From positions 200,071 through 264,070 of the forward strand of contig NZ_JAIVFT010000010.1 of the NCBI RefSeq assembly GCF_020829665.1: DNA of 64,000 nucleotides, given 5' to 3'. The position numbers and the translations under genes are program-made. Below are positions 25,506 to 34,683 of this stretch, piece by piece (the first letter of the stretch is position 1; each line of letters opens with the position of its first letter). The notes beneath the pieces are model-generated. The model did no database searches and was not told the DNA's origin. It saw only the letters and a list, made by a program, of their open reading frames with translations. The DNA is from Nostoc sp. CHAB 5824 (GTDB taxonomy: Bacteria; Cyanobacteriota; Cyanobacteriia; Cyanobacteriales; Nostocaceae).

Positions 25506-26981
25506 ATGTTTCAGGCTACTCGCCGCCGTCTTGCAATTTGGTATACCGCCGTTACTGCTGTATTACTATTACTATTTGCAAGTGGTGTTTATTTATACGT
25601 TCGCAGTACACTGATTGAGCGGATTGATGATACCCTTAACCATGTAGTGGAAATAGTGGAGCGTTGTCTCACTACAAGCCGCTGTGCATCTACGCTCATA
25701 TTTGAGCCAATTGATGCTGATGCAGATAAATTTCGCGTTAATTTAGAAGCCAGTTTTGATGACAATACCGACACCGTAGAAGATGACCACATCGACCTAG
25801 AATGGTTTAGCCCGACTGGTGAATTAATATGGTCAACGTTATCCGAACCCCTAAATATCCCCATTCATGCCAATCGCACTGGTGAAACTGTGCGCGTAAT
25901 CAAGGGGGAGAGTAAAAATTCAAAATTCCTAACTCCTAACTCCTCACTCTTGACTCAAAACTCAGCACTCTTATTACGGCAAGTTACCCAACGGGTGGAA
26001 GTGGGACGGCAAGTATTAGGATATCTGCGTGTTAGTCATCCCTGGTTTGAAGTCACTAAACCCAGTCGCCAGTTAATTTTTGATTTGGCGCTAGGTATTG
26101 GGTTAATGCTGATTTCTGTGGGAGCAAGTGGCTGGTTTCTTTCGGGTAAAGCGATGGAACCTGTAGGTGAGTCTTATCAACGCCTCAAACAATTTACTGC
26201 TGATGCTTCCCACGAACTTAGAAGTCCCATTACTTTGATTCAAACAAATGTGCAAGTTGCCCTTGCTGACTTGGATTTAGCAGAGACAGAAACGACTACT
26301 TCTTTGCAGTATCGCCAACAGTTAAAGGTGGTGGAACGCTTAACGCAGCGTTTAGGTAAATTAGTCAATGACTTACTGTTTTTAGCACGGCAGGATAGTG
26401 GTATTAGCAAAGATATCTTTTCACCTTGTCCGCTGGATGCTTTGCTGATGGAAGTGGTTGAAGAACAACAATTGTTAGTCCCTGAAAAAAAAATTGCTCT
26501 TTCTCTAAACTTAGTTGATCCTCCCGCCTCCGAAACTAGCCCGGAATTACTGGAAAATTGGTTTACTCTTGTGGGCAATTGGGATCAATTGGTACGGCTG
26601 TTCACAAATTTAATTGCTAATGCCTTGCATTACACACCAGCAGGTGGACGGGTAAAAGTGGAATTGGCGCGGATAGAAGGAATAAATCGCGTTTCTGGAC
26701 TACGTTACACCAGTGCCCAGTTACAAGTTAAAGTGAGCGATACCGGAGTTGGAATTCCAGCGTCAGCCCTACCACGCTTGTTTGACCGCTTTTATCGGGT
26801 AGATCCGGCACGGACTCATACAACTGGGAACACAGCTACAGCCAGCGCTACTGGTTCAGGATTGGGATTAGCGATCGCTCAAGCTATTGTCGAACATCAT
26901 CAGGGTCATATTCAAGTTGAAAGCACTCAAAACATTGGCACCACGTTCACCATAACTTTACCAATAACTCTTGAGTCATAA
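25506..26981 (+). CDS. Membrane sensor histidine kinase
   Basis: 491-residue two-component kinase. One membrane helix lies at residues 13-33 and a second near 195-215, enclosing an external sensor region of about 160 residues. His236 is the phospho-acceptor (ADASHELRSPITLIQ), followed by the N-box (NLIANALHYTPAGGR) and ATP-binding G-boxes (VSDTGVGIP, GSGLGLAIAQ). No HAMP domain is obvious. Residues 136-156 are translated from a run of TAACTCC/CACTC-type short tandem repeats, apparently inserted in frame in the sensor loop. No response regulator gene is adjacent, so its partner is unknown. Confidence 0.92.
   Translation: MFQATRRRLAIWYTAVTAVLLLLFASGVYLYVRSTLIERIDDTLNHVVEIVERCLTTSRCASTLIFEPIDADADKFRVNLEASFDDNTDTVEDDHIDLEWFSPTGELIWSTLSEPLNIPIHANRTGETVRVIKGESKNSKFLTPNSSLLTQNSALLLRQVTQRVEVGRQVLGYLRVSHPWFEVTKPSRQLIFDLALGIGLMLISVGASGWFLSGKAMEPVGESYQRLKQFTADASHELRSPITLIQTNVQVALADLDLAETETTTSLQYRQQLKVVERLTQRLGKLVNDLLFLARQDSGISKDIFSPCPLDALLMEVVEEQQLLVPEKKIALSLNLVDPPASETSPELLENWFTLVGNWDQLVRLFTNLIANALHYTPAGGRVKVELARIEGINRVSGLRYTSAQLQVKVSDTGVGIPASALPRLFDRFYRVDPARTHTTGNTATASATGSGLGLAIAQAIVEHHQGHIQVESTQNIGTTFTITLPITLES
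25913..25971 (+). repeat. Short tandem repeat tract inside the kinase gene
   Basis: AAAATTCCTAACTCCTAACTCC-type sequence followed by CTCACTCTTGACTC and AACTCAGCACTC (each cited in part). It matches the heptamer-like tandem repeats usually seen between genes in Nostoc, but here it is in frame and translated as Ser/Asn/Leu/Thr-rich residues. Confidence 0.7.
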
Positions 26982-27345
26982 TTCGGTCAGAAATATTTGT
27001 TTCCTGTGATAGATGTAAGATTTCAATCCACTCAACTAGACTTTAACTATTTTCTTTCTAGCGGTATGTTGTTAAACAAGACAATTTAAACTGTGACAAA
27101 AATGTGGTTAATGACAATAATTAAAGTCTGTGGTCTTATTGAATAATTGAGGCTTTCAGTCTTGAGAATGAAATATATTGATTTATTTAGATTATTTTCG
27201 CGTCCTTAGCTAGATACGAAAAACCAAGTGGTTTGTTAAATATTAGATGTACTCAACGACTGAAAAAAACTAATTTAATAATTTTCTGCTGTAAAAATCT
27301 TTGTAAAAAGAAAAATTAAAGTTTTTTTAGGAGTCAATAAAGAAT
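26982..27345. other. Gap between kinase and exported protein genes
   Basis: 364 bp, AT-rich, no gene seen. A segment near 27094 (GTGACAAAAATGTGGTTAAT) resembles one at 14856 (GTTACAAAAATGTAGCTGAC); the meaning is unknown. Confidence 0.4.
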
Positions 27346-27972
27346 ATGAAGTTTCAAAAATTTCGCAAGTCTGCTGAGTTATTTGGTGCTATTTTTGGGG
27401 GATTACTGATTAGTCTGCCAGCAATTCCTCAAGCAGTAGCACAAGAATCGACTCCTCAGGTTAACCCAAGTCCCAGTATTTTTAGCGAACCACCCTATAA
27501 TCGCTCCCAGGCTCCTGTACCACCGGGGCAAATGTCTCCCTTACCACCAGGATCAGGTGTTAAACCACCACGCCCAGCCCCTAGAGATCAAACTCAACAG
27601 CCCTCATCAGGAGGGGTTTCCACCGACCAACCACTACTACAACCACGGCAAACCCCCAGCGCTACGATCGCAGTGACTAATGGTAGGGTTAATATCAGGT
27701 TGGTAAATGACACTGCGGCTAATGTAACCTACCAAGTAATTGGCGATACAGCACCGCGATCGCTACAAGGTAAGTCAGATGTAACTCTGCAAAGTCTAAG
27801 TGCACCAGTAACGGTAACATTTGAACGAGAAGATGGCGGACAGTTGACCGTGACTCCACAACCCTCTTCAGAGCCAGGAAGCTTGGAAGTTACATTTAAG
27901 GAAGCCACCAATGTAGTTCAAGGCAGAAGTACTTTGAGAATTGAACGAAACGGTTCAGTTTTCTTGAATTAA
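27346..27972 (+). CDS. Exported Pro-rich hypothetical protein
   Basis: 208-residue periplasmic protein. The signal peptide ends at AVAQ (about residue 35), followed by a Pro/Gln/Ser-rich linker to about residue 105 (PVPPGQMSPLPPGSG). A compact beta-rich domain follows (TNGRVNIRLVNDTAANVTYQ; VTVTFEREDGGQLTV). It looks like a small immunoglobulin-like or adhesion-like fold, but I cannot name a family. GGAG about eight bases before the ATG supports the start. Probably envelope-associated. Confidence 0.75.
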   Translation: MKFQKFRKSAELFGAIFGGLLISLPAIPQAVAQESTPQVNPSPSIFSEPPYNRSQAPVPPGQMSPLPPGSGVKPPRPAPRDQTQQPSSGGVSTDQPLLQPRQTPSATIAVTNGRVNIRLVNDTAANVTYQVIGDTAPRSLQGKSDVTLQSLSAPVTVTFEREDGGQLTVTPQPSSEPGSLEVTFKEATNVVQGRSTLRIERNGSVFLN

Positions 27973-27989
27973 TCAACATAGTGCGAAAA

Positions 27990-28080
27990 GAGTAGAGCTA
28001 ATACCCTGCGGGAAGCCGCTTCTGTGCGAGACGCTCCGCGTAGCTTGCTTCTCCGTAGGAGTATGCGTCTACATGAATTG
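27990..28080. repeat. GCGAGACGCTCCGCGTAGCTTGC-type repeat
   Basis: The stretch GCGGGAAGCCGCTTCTGTGC followed by GAGACGCTCCGCGTAGC and TTCTCCGTAGGAGTA is a typical dispersed G/C-rich palindromic repeat of Nostoc gaps, between two converging genes. Related fragments occur near 30760. Confidence 0.6.
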
Positions 28081-28083
28081 CCC

Positions 28084-29166
28084 CTATCTCTGCTGAAGCA
28101 TTTTAGTTATTTGATCCAGCAATTGCACTTCTTGCTTGCTGTCTTCCAATGTTCGCGCCAGGATAATCGCCCTTTCGTAAAAATTGCGGGCAGTTACGTA
28201 ATTACCTTGTTGCTTGTATAACTGAGCGTAAGACTCAAAAGATTTTAATTCTTCTCGCAAATTTTGCAATTCTTTAGCGACTGTTAAACGTTGCTCTAGT
28301 AAATCAAAAGCCCGTTCGTAACGTCCTACAGCAGTGTGAACTGTAACTAAACCGTCAATTGCCCGTAATTCATTAGTGCGATCGCGATTAGTTTTAGCTA
28401 TCCGCATCGCTGCCCCATAAGTGGCAATGGTATCCTGATAATTTCTAGATGCTAAGTAAGCATCTCCTAAATTATTTAAGGTATTTGCTTCACCAATGGC
28501 ATCGCCAGTCTGACGGCGGAAAATTAAAGCATTTTCATACAATTTAATCGCCTTGTTGTAATCTCCCAACCTGGCAGTTACCAAACCCAAATTACTAAAA
28601 GATAGTCCTTCACCTTCAATATTTTTGACATTATGAGCAATTGAGAGTGCATCTTCAACTATTTTACCAGCGGCAGCAAATTCCCCTTGTTGCAGCATAA
28701 ATGTACCGATATTATTCAGCACAAAAATCTGAGTTTGGAAGTCTTTAGTGTCACGAGCGATCGCTAATCCTCGTCGTAAAGAATCTTCCGCCTCTTTTAA
28801 ACTACCAAGCTGGACATAAGCCTTTGCAAGCAAATTGTAAGTCAGACCTTGTGCTTTCAAGTCGCCAATTGAGTGATATAGTTCCAGTGCCCGCAAGCAA
28901 GATGCAATTGTTTTATCGACATTTCCTGAAGCGTATTGTTGTTTACCAATACTCAGAAAGCTATCTGCTTCATCTCTTGATTGTCGCCCAACGTTACTAT
29001 TTAAAGGGCGGTGAAGTTGTTGCGTAATATCAACCGCACCCGCAGCTATGGGATTCAGCAAAAAAGTAAACACTAAAAAACTGTGTAAAAGTACCTGGGG
29101 ACGAGAAATCGTACCTACATAAATTAAGCCTACCTTTTGCCTGGGAAATACAAGCCGTTGTTTCAT
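28084..29166 (-). CDS. Exported TPR protein
   Basis: 360-residue protein with an N-terminal hydrophobic signal segment (VLLHSFLVFTFLLNPIAAGA, about residues 25-45) and six or more 40-residue TPR units of the GDxxxAxxxxxxALxIxRxxGD type (for example GDYNKAIKLYENAL, NYQDTIATYGAAM). Probably a periplasmic or membrane-tethered scaffold. The conserved spacing and Asn/Leu pattern are those of kinesin-light-chain-like TPRs. It lies downstream of a sigma-like gene on the same strand, about 100 bp away. Partner unknown. Confidence 0.85.
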   Translation of the reverse strand: MKQRLVFPRQKVGLIYVGTISRPQVLLHSFLVFTFLLNPIAAGAVDITQQLHRPLNSNVGRQSRDEADSFLSIGKQQYASGNVDKTIASCLRALELYHSIGDLKAQGLTYNLLAKAYVQLGSLKEAEDSLRRGLAIARDTKDFQTQIFVLNNIGTFMLQQGEFAAAGKIVEDALSIAHNVKNIEGEGLSFSNLGLVTARLGDYNKAIKLYENALIFRRQTGDAIGEANTLNNLGDAYLASRNYQDTIATYGAAMRIAKTNRDRTNELRAIDGLVTVHTAVGRYERAFDLLEQRLTVAKELQNLREELKSFESYAQLYKQQGNYVTARNFYERAIILARTLEDSKQEVQLLDQITKMLQQR

Positions 29167-29264
29167 AAAAATTACCCCTAAAGTTACGGGTTTAAGTAGA
29201 AGGTCTAAGAAAAAGTTTTAAGTTTTTAATTTGAAGACAAACAATATACGCGTTTACACTTAAT

Positions 29265-29894
29265 TTATGATTGCACTAAATCTTCTCCAAAGTATATGGC
29301 GCGGATATCTGCGGGTAATTTGTCCTCTAGCATACGATAACCTTCCTGGAGAAAATTGGCTACTTCGTTTGGAGCGATCGCTTCTCCTTCGGCTTGTAGA
29401 TAGGCAGCAATTCTAGTTTCGCTCCAGTGGAAAGTTTGAGCCATTAACACAATTAATCGCAAAACTGGTGGTAGTTGGTCTAACGCTTGTTCTACATAGC
29501 ACCATAATGGTGGGGAAGTCGCTTGGAGAGAATAATGTATTGCTTCTGTGGGTGGTAGTTTAATCTCGTTAATACAGAAAGCTGTCATATTAATTAGCCA
29601 ATTTTGCATGGTTAAGGCTTCTTCGCCTGATTCAGAGTCAGTTAAATTTAGTCCACCGAGTTCGTAATAGATATGCCGCCAAGTGAGGGCAAACAGATAA
29701 TCTGCCTGCACAGGCGATCGCGCCGAATGCCGAATTAAGGTATACACTATGGGACTATAGCGGCAAAAAATCACCGTAAAATACTTTCCGGCATCTGGAT
29801 GGCGCTGAAACAGAGTCAGTAGTTCATGGTCACTGTGATGGAACAGCGACTTCACCAGCGGGTGATTAGCTTCCGGGAAATGAGGAATTTGCAT
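29265..29894 (-). CDS. Sigma-70-like (ECF-type) regulatory protein
   Basis: 209-residue protein resembling cyanobacterial ECF-type sigma factors: a helical N-terminal region (LTLFQRHPDAGKYFTVIFCRY) resembling region 2, cited in part, and a C-terminal helix-turn-helix-like region 4 (LDQLPPVLRLIVLMAQTFHW, then TRIAAYLQAEG). Similarity is distant, so it could be a divergent sigma factor or a derived regulator. It precedes the exported TPR protein gene on the same strand, an arrangement that would fit control of an envelope function (inference). Confidence 0.7.
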   Translation of the reverse strand: MQIPHFPEANHPLVKSLFHHSDHELLTLFQRHPDAGKYFTVIFCRYSPIVYTLIRHSARSPVQADYLFALTWRHIYYELGGLNLTDSESGEEALTMQNWLINMTAFCINEIKLPPTEAIHYSLQATSPPLWCYVEQALDQLPPVLRLIVLMAQTFHWSETRIAAYLQAEGEAIAPNEVANFLQEGYRMLEDKLPADIRAIYFGEDLVQS

Positions 29895-30090
29895 AAGCCT
29901 TTCGATCGATAGTTGTTAAAATAGTTTTGGGAATTGCACTCCCGTAGTTAATCGCATAATATCTTGGTGTTGCCCAGTTTGTAGCCCAAACTTAGACTAC
30001 TTGAGTATTGATAAACTAGAAACAAAGACTTAATTTTAGTCTTAATCGACAATCATAAAATCGGCTCCCTTATAGAATCCTTATTTGTTC

Positions 30091-30687
30091 ATGGTTATAG
30101 CAGTTAGTGTGATATCGTTCCTGCTCAGTCCCTTTACCTTAGGCTCCTTTCTGCCTTCCCTGCCCTTAGATAGCCTATTCTCCACCCAAGGCATTATGGT
30201 GATGCTGCTAGCAGCTTACGCTGGCGCAATGTGGATGTTCCTCACCAGCGCCCCAAAAGTACACACTGTAATGGTGTCGGATTTGGAGATTGCCCGACAG
30301 TTGTATGAAGGGCTGCTAGATTTGCCAGCAGCTGAGGTGCCATTGCACTATTACTACAACTACGAACAAACTATAGGCGCAACTGGGATTGATCCACTAT
30401 ATATGTCTACTGGGCCGAGCTTGTCTAGCAAAATGATGAATAATGCCAACGATGGGCTGTGGTATCAATTGAAGAAAAACACCCAGCTACATGTCATTAC
30501 TGGGGCAAGTTTAGGTAGCAAAAATCAGCAACGCCACGTTTGTTTTGATCACGACTGCCTGGAAATGATTTTAATGCGAGTCGAAACACGCGGTTTAAAA
30601 TTCAAAATTCGTAACCAGAAGCCCCTGAATTTTTTGGTCAAGGACTATGAAGGACGCGTGATTGAGGTGGCTGAAGTAGCGAATTAG
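30091..30687 (+). CDS. Membrane-anchored glyoxalase/VOC-like protein
   Basis: 198-residue protein from ATG 30091. Two N-terminal hydrophobic segments (VIAVSVISFLLSPFTLGSFL; GIMVMLLAAYAGAMWMFL) precede a VOC-type domain: VHTVMVSDLEIARQLYEGLL is the usual first beta-alpha unit, and RHVCFDHDCLEMILMRVETR with FLVKDYEGRVIEVAEV matches the second half. Cited in the cyanobacterial literature only as glyoxalase-like; metal ligands cannot be assigned with confidence. A strong terminator follows. Confidence 0.75.
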   Translation: MVIAVSVISFLLSPFTLGSFLPSLPLDSLFSTQGIMVMLLAAYAGAMWMFLTSAPKVHTVMVSDLEIARQLYEGLLDLPAAEVPLHYYYNYEQTIGATGIDPLYMSTGPSLSSKMMNNANDGLWYQLKKNTQLHVITGASLGSKNQQRHVCFDHDCLEMILMRVETRGLKFKIRNQKPLNFLVKDYEGRVIEVAEVAN

Positions 30688-30712
30688 TCATTAGATTTTA
30701 GATTATTTTAGG

Positions 30713-30748
30713 TTGGGTGGTGCGGTCGCTCCACCCAATATTTTTTAT
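30713..30748 (+). terminator. Intrinsic terminator of the VOC-like gene
   Basis: TTGGGTGG (30713-30720), a 10-nt loop, CCACCCAA (30731-30738), then TATTTTTTAT. It lies 26 bp after the stop codon. Confidence 0.85.
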
Positions 30749-30837
30749 ATAGCAGGTGAGGCGTAGCTTGCCGCCGTAGGCATCGCGCTACTATTGATTA
30801 TTTAAAGTCATTATCGGGTTTTGCTAAATAAAAGCTT

Positions 30838-31308
30838 ATGGTCGTTGAAAAGATGTACACATCTCATCTGTATGAAACAGATTTCTATACTTGGACTCAA
30901 CAGCAGGTTAGCTTGCTCAAAACTCAACAATGGGATCAATTAGATACGGTTAACCTGATTGAAGAAATTGAAACTTTGGGCAGAAGAGAACGGCAGGAAT
31001 TAAGAAATCGGCTAGGAGTATTGCTAGGACACCTGCTGAAATGGCAGTTTCAACCAGAAAAACGTAGCAATAGCTGGTTGGGTACAATTCGAGAGCAACG
31101 TGTTCAAATTAAGCTACTTTTGCAAGATAGCCCTAGTTTGAAACCCTATCTAGACGAAGTTTTCCCCACTGTTTATGAACTGGGTTTAGCTTTGGCAATG
31201 CGAGAGACTCAATTAGGTGAACAGGTTTTTCCAGAAATATGCCCTTACACTTTAGACCAAACTTTGAATCCTGAATTCTTACCAAATCTAAATCAGGTTG
31301 ATAAGTAA
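30838..31308 (+). CDS. DUF29 family protein
   Basis: 156-residue protein of the DUF29 family, widespread in cyanobacteria; function unknown. Hallmarks are LYETDFYTWTQQQVSLLK, the LIEEIETLGRRERQEL helix and the LLGHLLKWQFQPEKRSNSW block with the following arginine-containing helix. No membrane segment. It converges with the CHAT gene only 27 bp away. DUF29 genes often occur in multiple copies near mobile or defence regions, which fits this neighbourhood. Confidence 0.88.
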   Translation: MVVEKMYTSHLYETDFYTWTQQQVSLLKTQQWDQLDTVNLIEEIETLGRRERQELRNRLGVLLGHLLKWQFQPEKRSNSWLGTIREQRVQIKLLLQDSPSLKPYLDEVFPTVYELGLALAMRETQLGEQVFPEICPYTLDQTLNPEFLPNLNQVDK

Positions 31309-31335
31309 GCGAGTAATCGTCCCAATATTGTTTTA

Positions 31336-34122
31336 TCACCGTAAACCGTGGCAAATAAAAGCAGCCCAGTAACGAGGATCTGAAAAGGGAAATTGCTGAG
31401 TAGAGTTTTCGATTTCTCTAATTCGTTTGTTCAATTTGGCATACATATTATATTCGCACTTCCATTGTTGATATTCGATAGAATCTGAAGGATATTTTTT
31501 TCTATTTCGTATCAGTTCTTTTTCCCTTGCTTCTACTTCATGAAATACTTTCTTTAGGTCTAATTTTGTAAATTCTCTTAGCTGAATTTGGGCTTTCTGT
31601 AATGCTTCAGGACGGTTTTTAGCTTCTTGTCGCTGCTGATAATAGAAAATTGAAAATAATGCTGTAGCTAAATCATCTACTACCCAAAAGGTACTGATAA
31701 CACTTCTAGCACCAGCGCACAAAAAGCCTGTAGAGAGAGTAAGAATATCATCAGTTAAGGAAGGAGTACCCAAATTAGTTTCGCAGCAAGATAGAAACAC
31801 TTCTACAAGTTGGGGTAAACGCCAGCTTGGTGTCATCAATTGCCCTAATGTGATGCAACCATCAGCTAATTTTAACTGTGATTCTAAAGGATTATCGAGG
31901 CGAGATTGGGCATGGTGGCAGGAATGAAGTACTTGAACTTGTTGTGCTAACTGCCGATAGTTATTAGAGGTAGCTTGACTGCTACCAATTAATCTGTTTT
32001 CTGGTGGAATATTGTACATTTGGGCAAGTTGTTCGCCTTCAAATCTGGCACAGTGAAGGTTATCTTCGGCATCTTCTACAGTTCCATATTGCAGAGATAT
32101 TTCATTAAATGTCACTACATTGTCGCGTTGTTGACAAAATTCTAAAATTTGGCAACTTGGGGTGTAACGAATTAGAAATTTATCTCCTAAATATTCCTGA
32201 TATTCTACTGTAGGTAAAGCAGCAAAGGGAATCTGATGCAGTAACAGGTGAGGTACTAAAATTAATTCTTCTATTCCTTCAAGATGTTGGGATATGAGTT
32301 TAGGTATTTGTAAACGTTCAGCTAATTCGCGGAGAATACTGTCAATTTGAGTTTCCCATTTTTGGGAATCATTCATATAAGGCAATAACCAATTCTGGTT
32401 AATCCAGCCTTGCAACGTATTTAACCCTTGTCCTGTGCAGGTGTGGAGAGTAATTTGGTTTTGCTGGACGATAAAAATATGGGTGTCGCTGTTGGTAGTG
32501 TAGAAACTGAGGATAGCTGCATTGGTTTGGTCAATTAGCTTTTGAATTTCTGGCAAGCTGAGGGGGTTGACTTGAATTTCGCCAGCTAATACGGGATCTT
32601 CGCGTCTAATATTTTCCCAAACTTGTTGTTTTTGGGTTTCTAAAGATGCGATCGCTTCATTATAAGCTTGGAATGCAGCGCGTGTTTCACTGCGATTATT
32701 TTCAGATTTATGGCTTTGGCGTTCTTGGTCAATTTGTCGTTGCAGTTCTTCATACTGCTGCAATAATTCTTGGACTTTTGGGGGGATTTCTTCGCCTTGA
32801 GAGAGATTGTAGCTTGCCATTAAGTCTACCAGGCGTTTGGAACGCGATCGCTCTGAATATTCAAAGGCTTTTTCTATTTGTCCGGCGTTGATGCAGGCTT
32901 GCACTATCTTTTCATAAACTTCAATAGTTCCCTGTAAAATTTGTTGACGACGAATTTCAGAACGGCTCCAAGCACGAATCTGCTCTACTGCTTTAATAGC
33001 AAAGTCGTATCCCTCAATTGCTTCTGTCCAACGTCCTAACTTAAGAGCTTTATCTCCGAAATTACCTCCATATTGTAGGCAATCTGTAGGCAAGGCAGTG
33101 GGTGTGCAAATTTCTAAAGATAAGCGGAAACAAACAATAGCTTGCTCAATTTGTCCTTGGTCGTAGTAAGTAAGAGCCAAGTTATTTTGAACCATTGCCC
33201 AGTCTTGTGCCAAAGTTTCACGGCTATAAAACTTCAGCGCAGCGTTAAAGTAATCAAGCGCTTGCTTTAAATTTTCTGCCCGACTCCCTTCATAAAGTTC
33301 ACGGTAAGCATTGCCAAGATTATTTTGGAGTCCAGCCCAATCTTCTGGAAAGCGTTCATAAGTATATTCTTCTAAAGCAGCTTTGTAGCAATTGATTGCT
33401 GTCTTTAAATTTTCTACCTGATCTCCTTGCATCCGTATACGATATACAGCACCTAAATTATTTAGAACCATTGCCCAATCTTGTGGGTATAAGTCTCGAA
33501 CATAAATCTGTAAAGCGTTATTACAGCACAAGAGTGCTAGTTCCAAATTTTCTTCTCTATTACCACCTATCCAATCAGAGTAAGCAGTTGCTAAATTATT
33601 TTGGGTTCTAGCCCAATCTTCTGGATAATCCTCACGAATATAGACTTGCAAGGCTGATTTAAAAGCTGCAATAGCTTTTTCTAAATTTTGTACCCAATCA
33701 CCACCAATACGATCACAATAGGCATTACCTAAATCATCATTAGTCTCAGCCCATTTTTTAGGAAATGATATTTTGGTAAAAACTATGAGTGCTGTTTCAT
33801 AGCAAACAATAGCAATTTCATTACTTATCACTTTACTAACAGGAGCGAATTCTTGAATAATATTGCTGAAATTAGTAATAGCTAAAGCTTTATCATAAGC
33901 CTTACTTAGCTCCAGTTTTGGTAGGGTGGTAGTTGCCCAATCTCGTAGCACAGAGGGTAAATCTTTGTTCAGCTTGTCTAGGTTATCGTGCAGCAGACGA
34001 TACACTATTGCTATGTCAGCCTTACTTTCTGCTATTGTCCATATTATCTTTCGTAAGAAATCTAGATAGTATTTGCGGTTTTGTTTACCACTTCTCTGTC
34101 CTGTACCGAATCCTTGCGGCAT
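31336..34122 (-). CDS. TPR-CHAT protease of locus 2
   Basis: 928-residue predicted cysteine peptidase. An N-terminal helical domain (about 1-110) is followed by six or seven degenerate TPRs (WAETNDDLGNAYCDRI; WARTNNLATAY-type units), a helical linker with YSERSRSKRLVDLM, and the C-terminal CHAT domain. The dyad is His736 (LHSCHH) and Cys780 (LSCCETN), both present, so it should be active. Compared with locus 1 the TPRs are diverged, not a fresh array. It is the last gene of a five-gene minus-strand series with a HigBA-like toxin-antitoxin pair, starting 17 bp after a small acidic gene. Likely processes a partner from that series. Confidence 0.92.
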   Translation of the reverse strand: MPQGFGTGQRSGKQNRKYYLDFLRKIIWTIAESKADIAIVYRLLHDNLDKLNKDLPSVLRDWATTTLPKLELSKAYDKALAITNFSNIIQEFAPVSKVISNEIAIVCYETALIVFTKISFPKKWAETNDDLGNAYCDRIGGDWVQNLEKAIAAFKSALQVYIREDYPEDWARTQNNLATAYSDWIGGNREENLELALLCCNNALQIYVRDLYPQDWAMVLNNLGAVYRIRMQGDQVENLKTAINCYKAALEEYTYERFPEDWAGLQNNLGNAYRELYEGSRAENLKQALDYFNAALKFYSRETLAQDWAMVQNNLALTYYDQGQIEQAIVCFRLSLEICTPTALPTDCLQYGGNFGDKALKLGRWTEAIEGYDFAIKAVEQIRAWSRSEIRRQQILQGTIEVYEKIVQACINAGQIEKAFEYSERSRSKRLVDLMASYNLSQGEEIPPKVQELLQQYEELQRQIDQERQSHKSENNRSETRAAFQAYNEAIASLETQKQQVWENIRREDPVLAGEIQVNPLSLPEIQKLIDQTNAAILSFYTTNSDTHIFIVQQNQITLHTCTGQGLNTLQGWINQNWLLPYMNDSQKWETQIDSILRELAERLQIPKLISQHLEGIEELILVPHLLLHQIPFAALPTVEYQEYLGDKFLIRYTPSCQILEFCQQRDNVVTFNEISLQYGTVEDAEDNLHCARFEGEQLAQMYNIPPENRLIGSSQATSNNYRQLAQQVQVLHSCHHAQSRLDNPLESQLKLADGCITLGQLMTPSWRLPQLVEVFLSCCETNLGTPSLTDDILTLSTGFLCAGARSVISTFWVVDDLATALFSIFYYQQRQEAKNRPEALQKAQIQLREFTKLDLKKVFHEVEAREKELIRNRKKYPSDSIEYQQWKCEYNMYAKLNKRIREIENSTQQFPFSDPRYWAAFICHGLR

Positions 34123-34139
34123 CTTGCTCCAACTATTTT

Positions 34140-34619
34140 TTAAATATGCTTATCAAAAAATTTTGCCAACCTCTCTAGCAATTCTTCAGCTAAATCCAAT
34201 AACTCAATTTCATCAATTTCATCACTACTAGCTCCACGATTACTTTCAGCAACCGCTACACTACTAGCTAAGAAATTTTTGACAGCAAAAATCTGATCAT
34301 CTTCTTCAGATAAACTCAAACATCTTTCCAACTCAACAGCAATGTCTTGGAGCGATTTCTCTTTTAGCTGCTTTCTTACCCTCACCGCTACCAAGTCATC
34401 ACTTTGCAGGAAATTAATTACTAATTCTACAAAACTTTGCTGCCCATCTTCGTCTTCTCCCCATGTTTCTAGCCAATCTCCATCAACATCATCACAATAT
34501 AAATGAGCGGCTTCAAGCCCATACTTCATGATGTCATCCTGTACTTTTTGAGCAGCTTCTACAGCTTCTAAAAAGTTGTCTAATCTCTGTTGACGGTCAG
34601 ATTGTTTTTCCTGAACCAT
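34140..34619 (-). CDS. Small acidic partner of CHAT locus 2
   Basis: 159-residue acidic protein. Residues 75-155 form a domain shared with the C-terminus of the XRE antitoxin at 35514-36221: 57 of about 79 positions match by eye (SDD-VAV-VR, IAVELE-CLSLSEE, ESNRG, SDEIDEIELLDLAEELLE). The first 65 residues are helical and charged and differ from the antitoxin. No known family. It lies directly upstream of the CHAT gene, so it is a candidate adaptor, inhibitor or substrate of the protease. The shared domain points to duplication within the cluster and common binding partners. Confidence 0.8.
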   Translation of the reverse strand: MVQEKQSDRQQRLDNFLEAVEAAQKVQDDIMKYGLEAAHLYCDDVDGDWLETWGEDEDGQQSFVELVINFLQSDDLVAVRVRKQLKEKSLQDIAVELERCLSLSEEDDQIFAVKNFLASSVAVAESNRGASSDEIDEIELLDLAEELLERLAKFFDKHI

Positions 34620-34683
34620 AAGGACTCACTTTGTTAAGTAATAATGTGGCTATACAAATCCAGTAAATGAAAGTGATCGAAAA

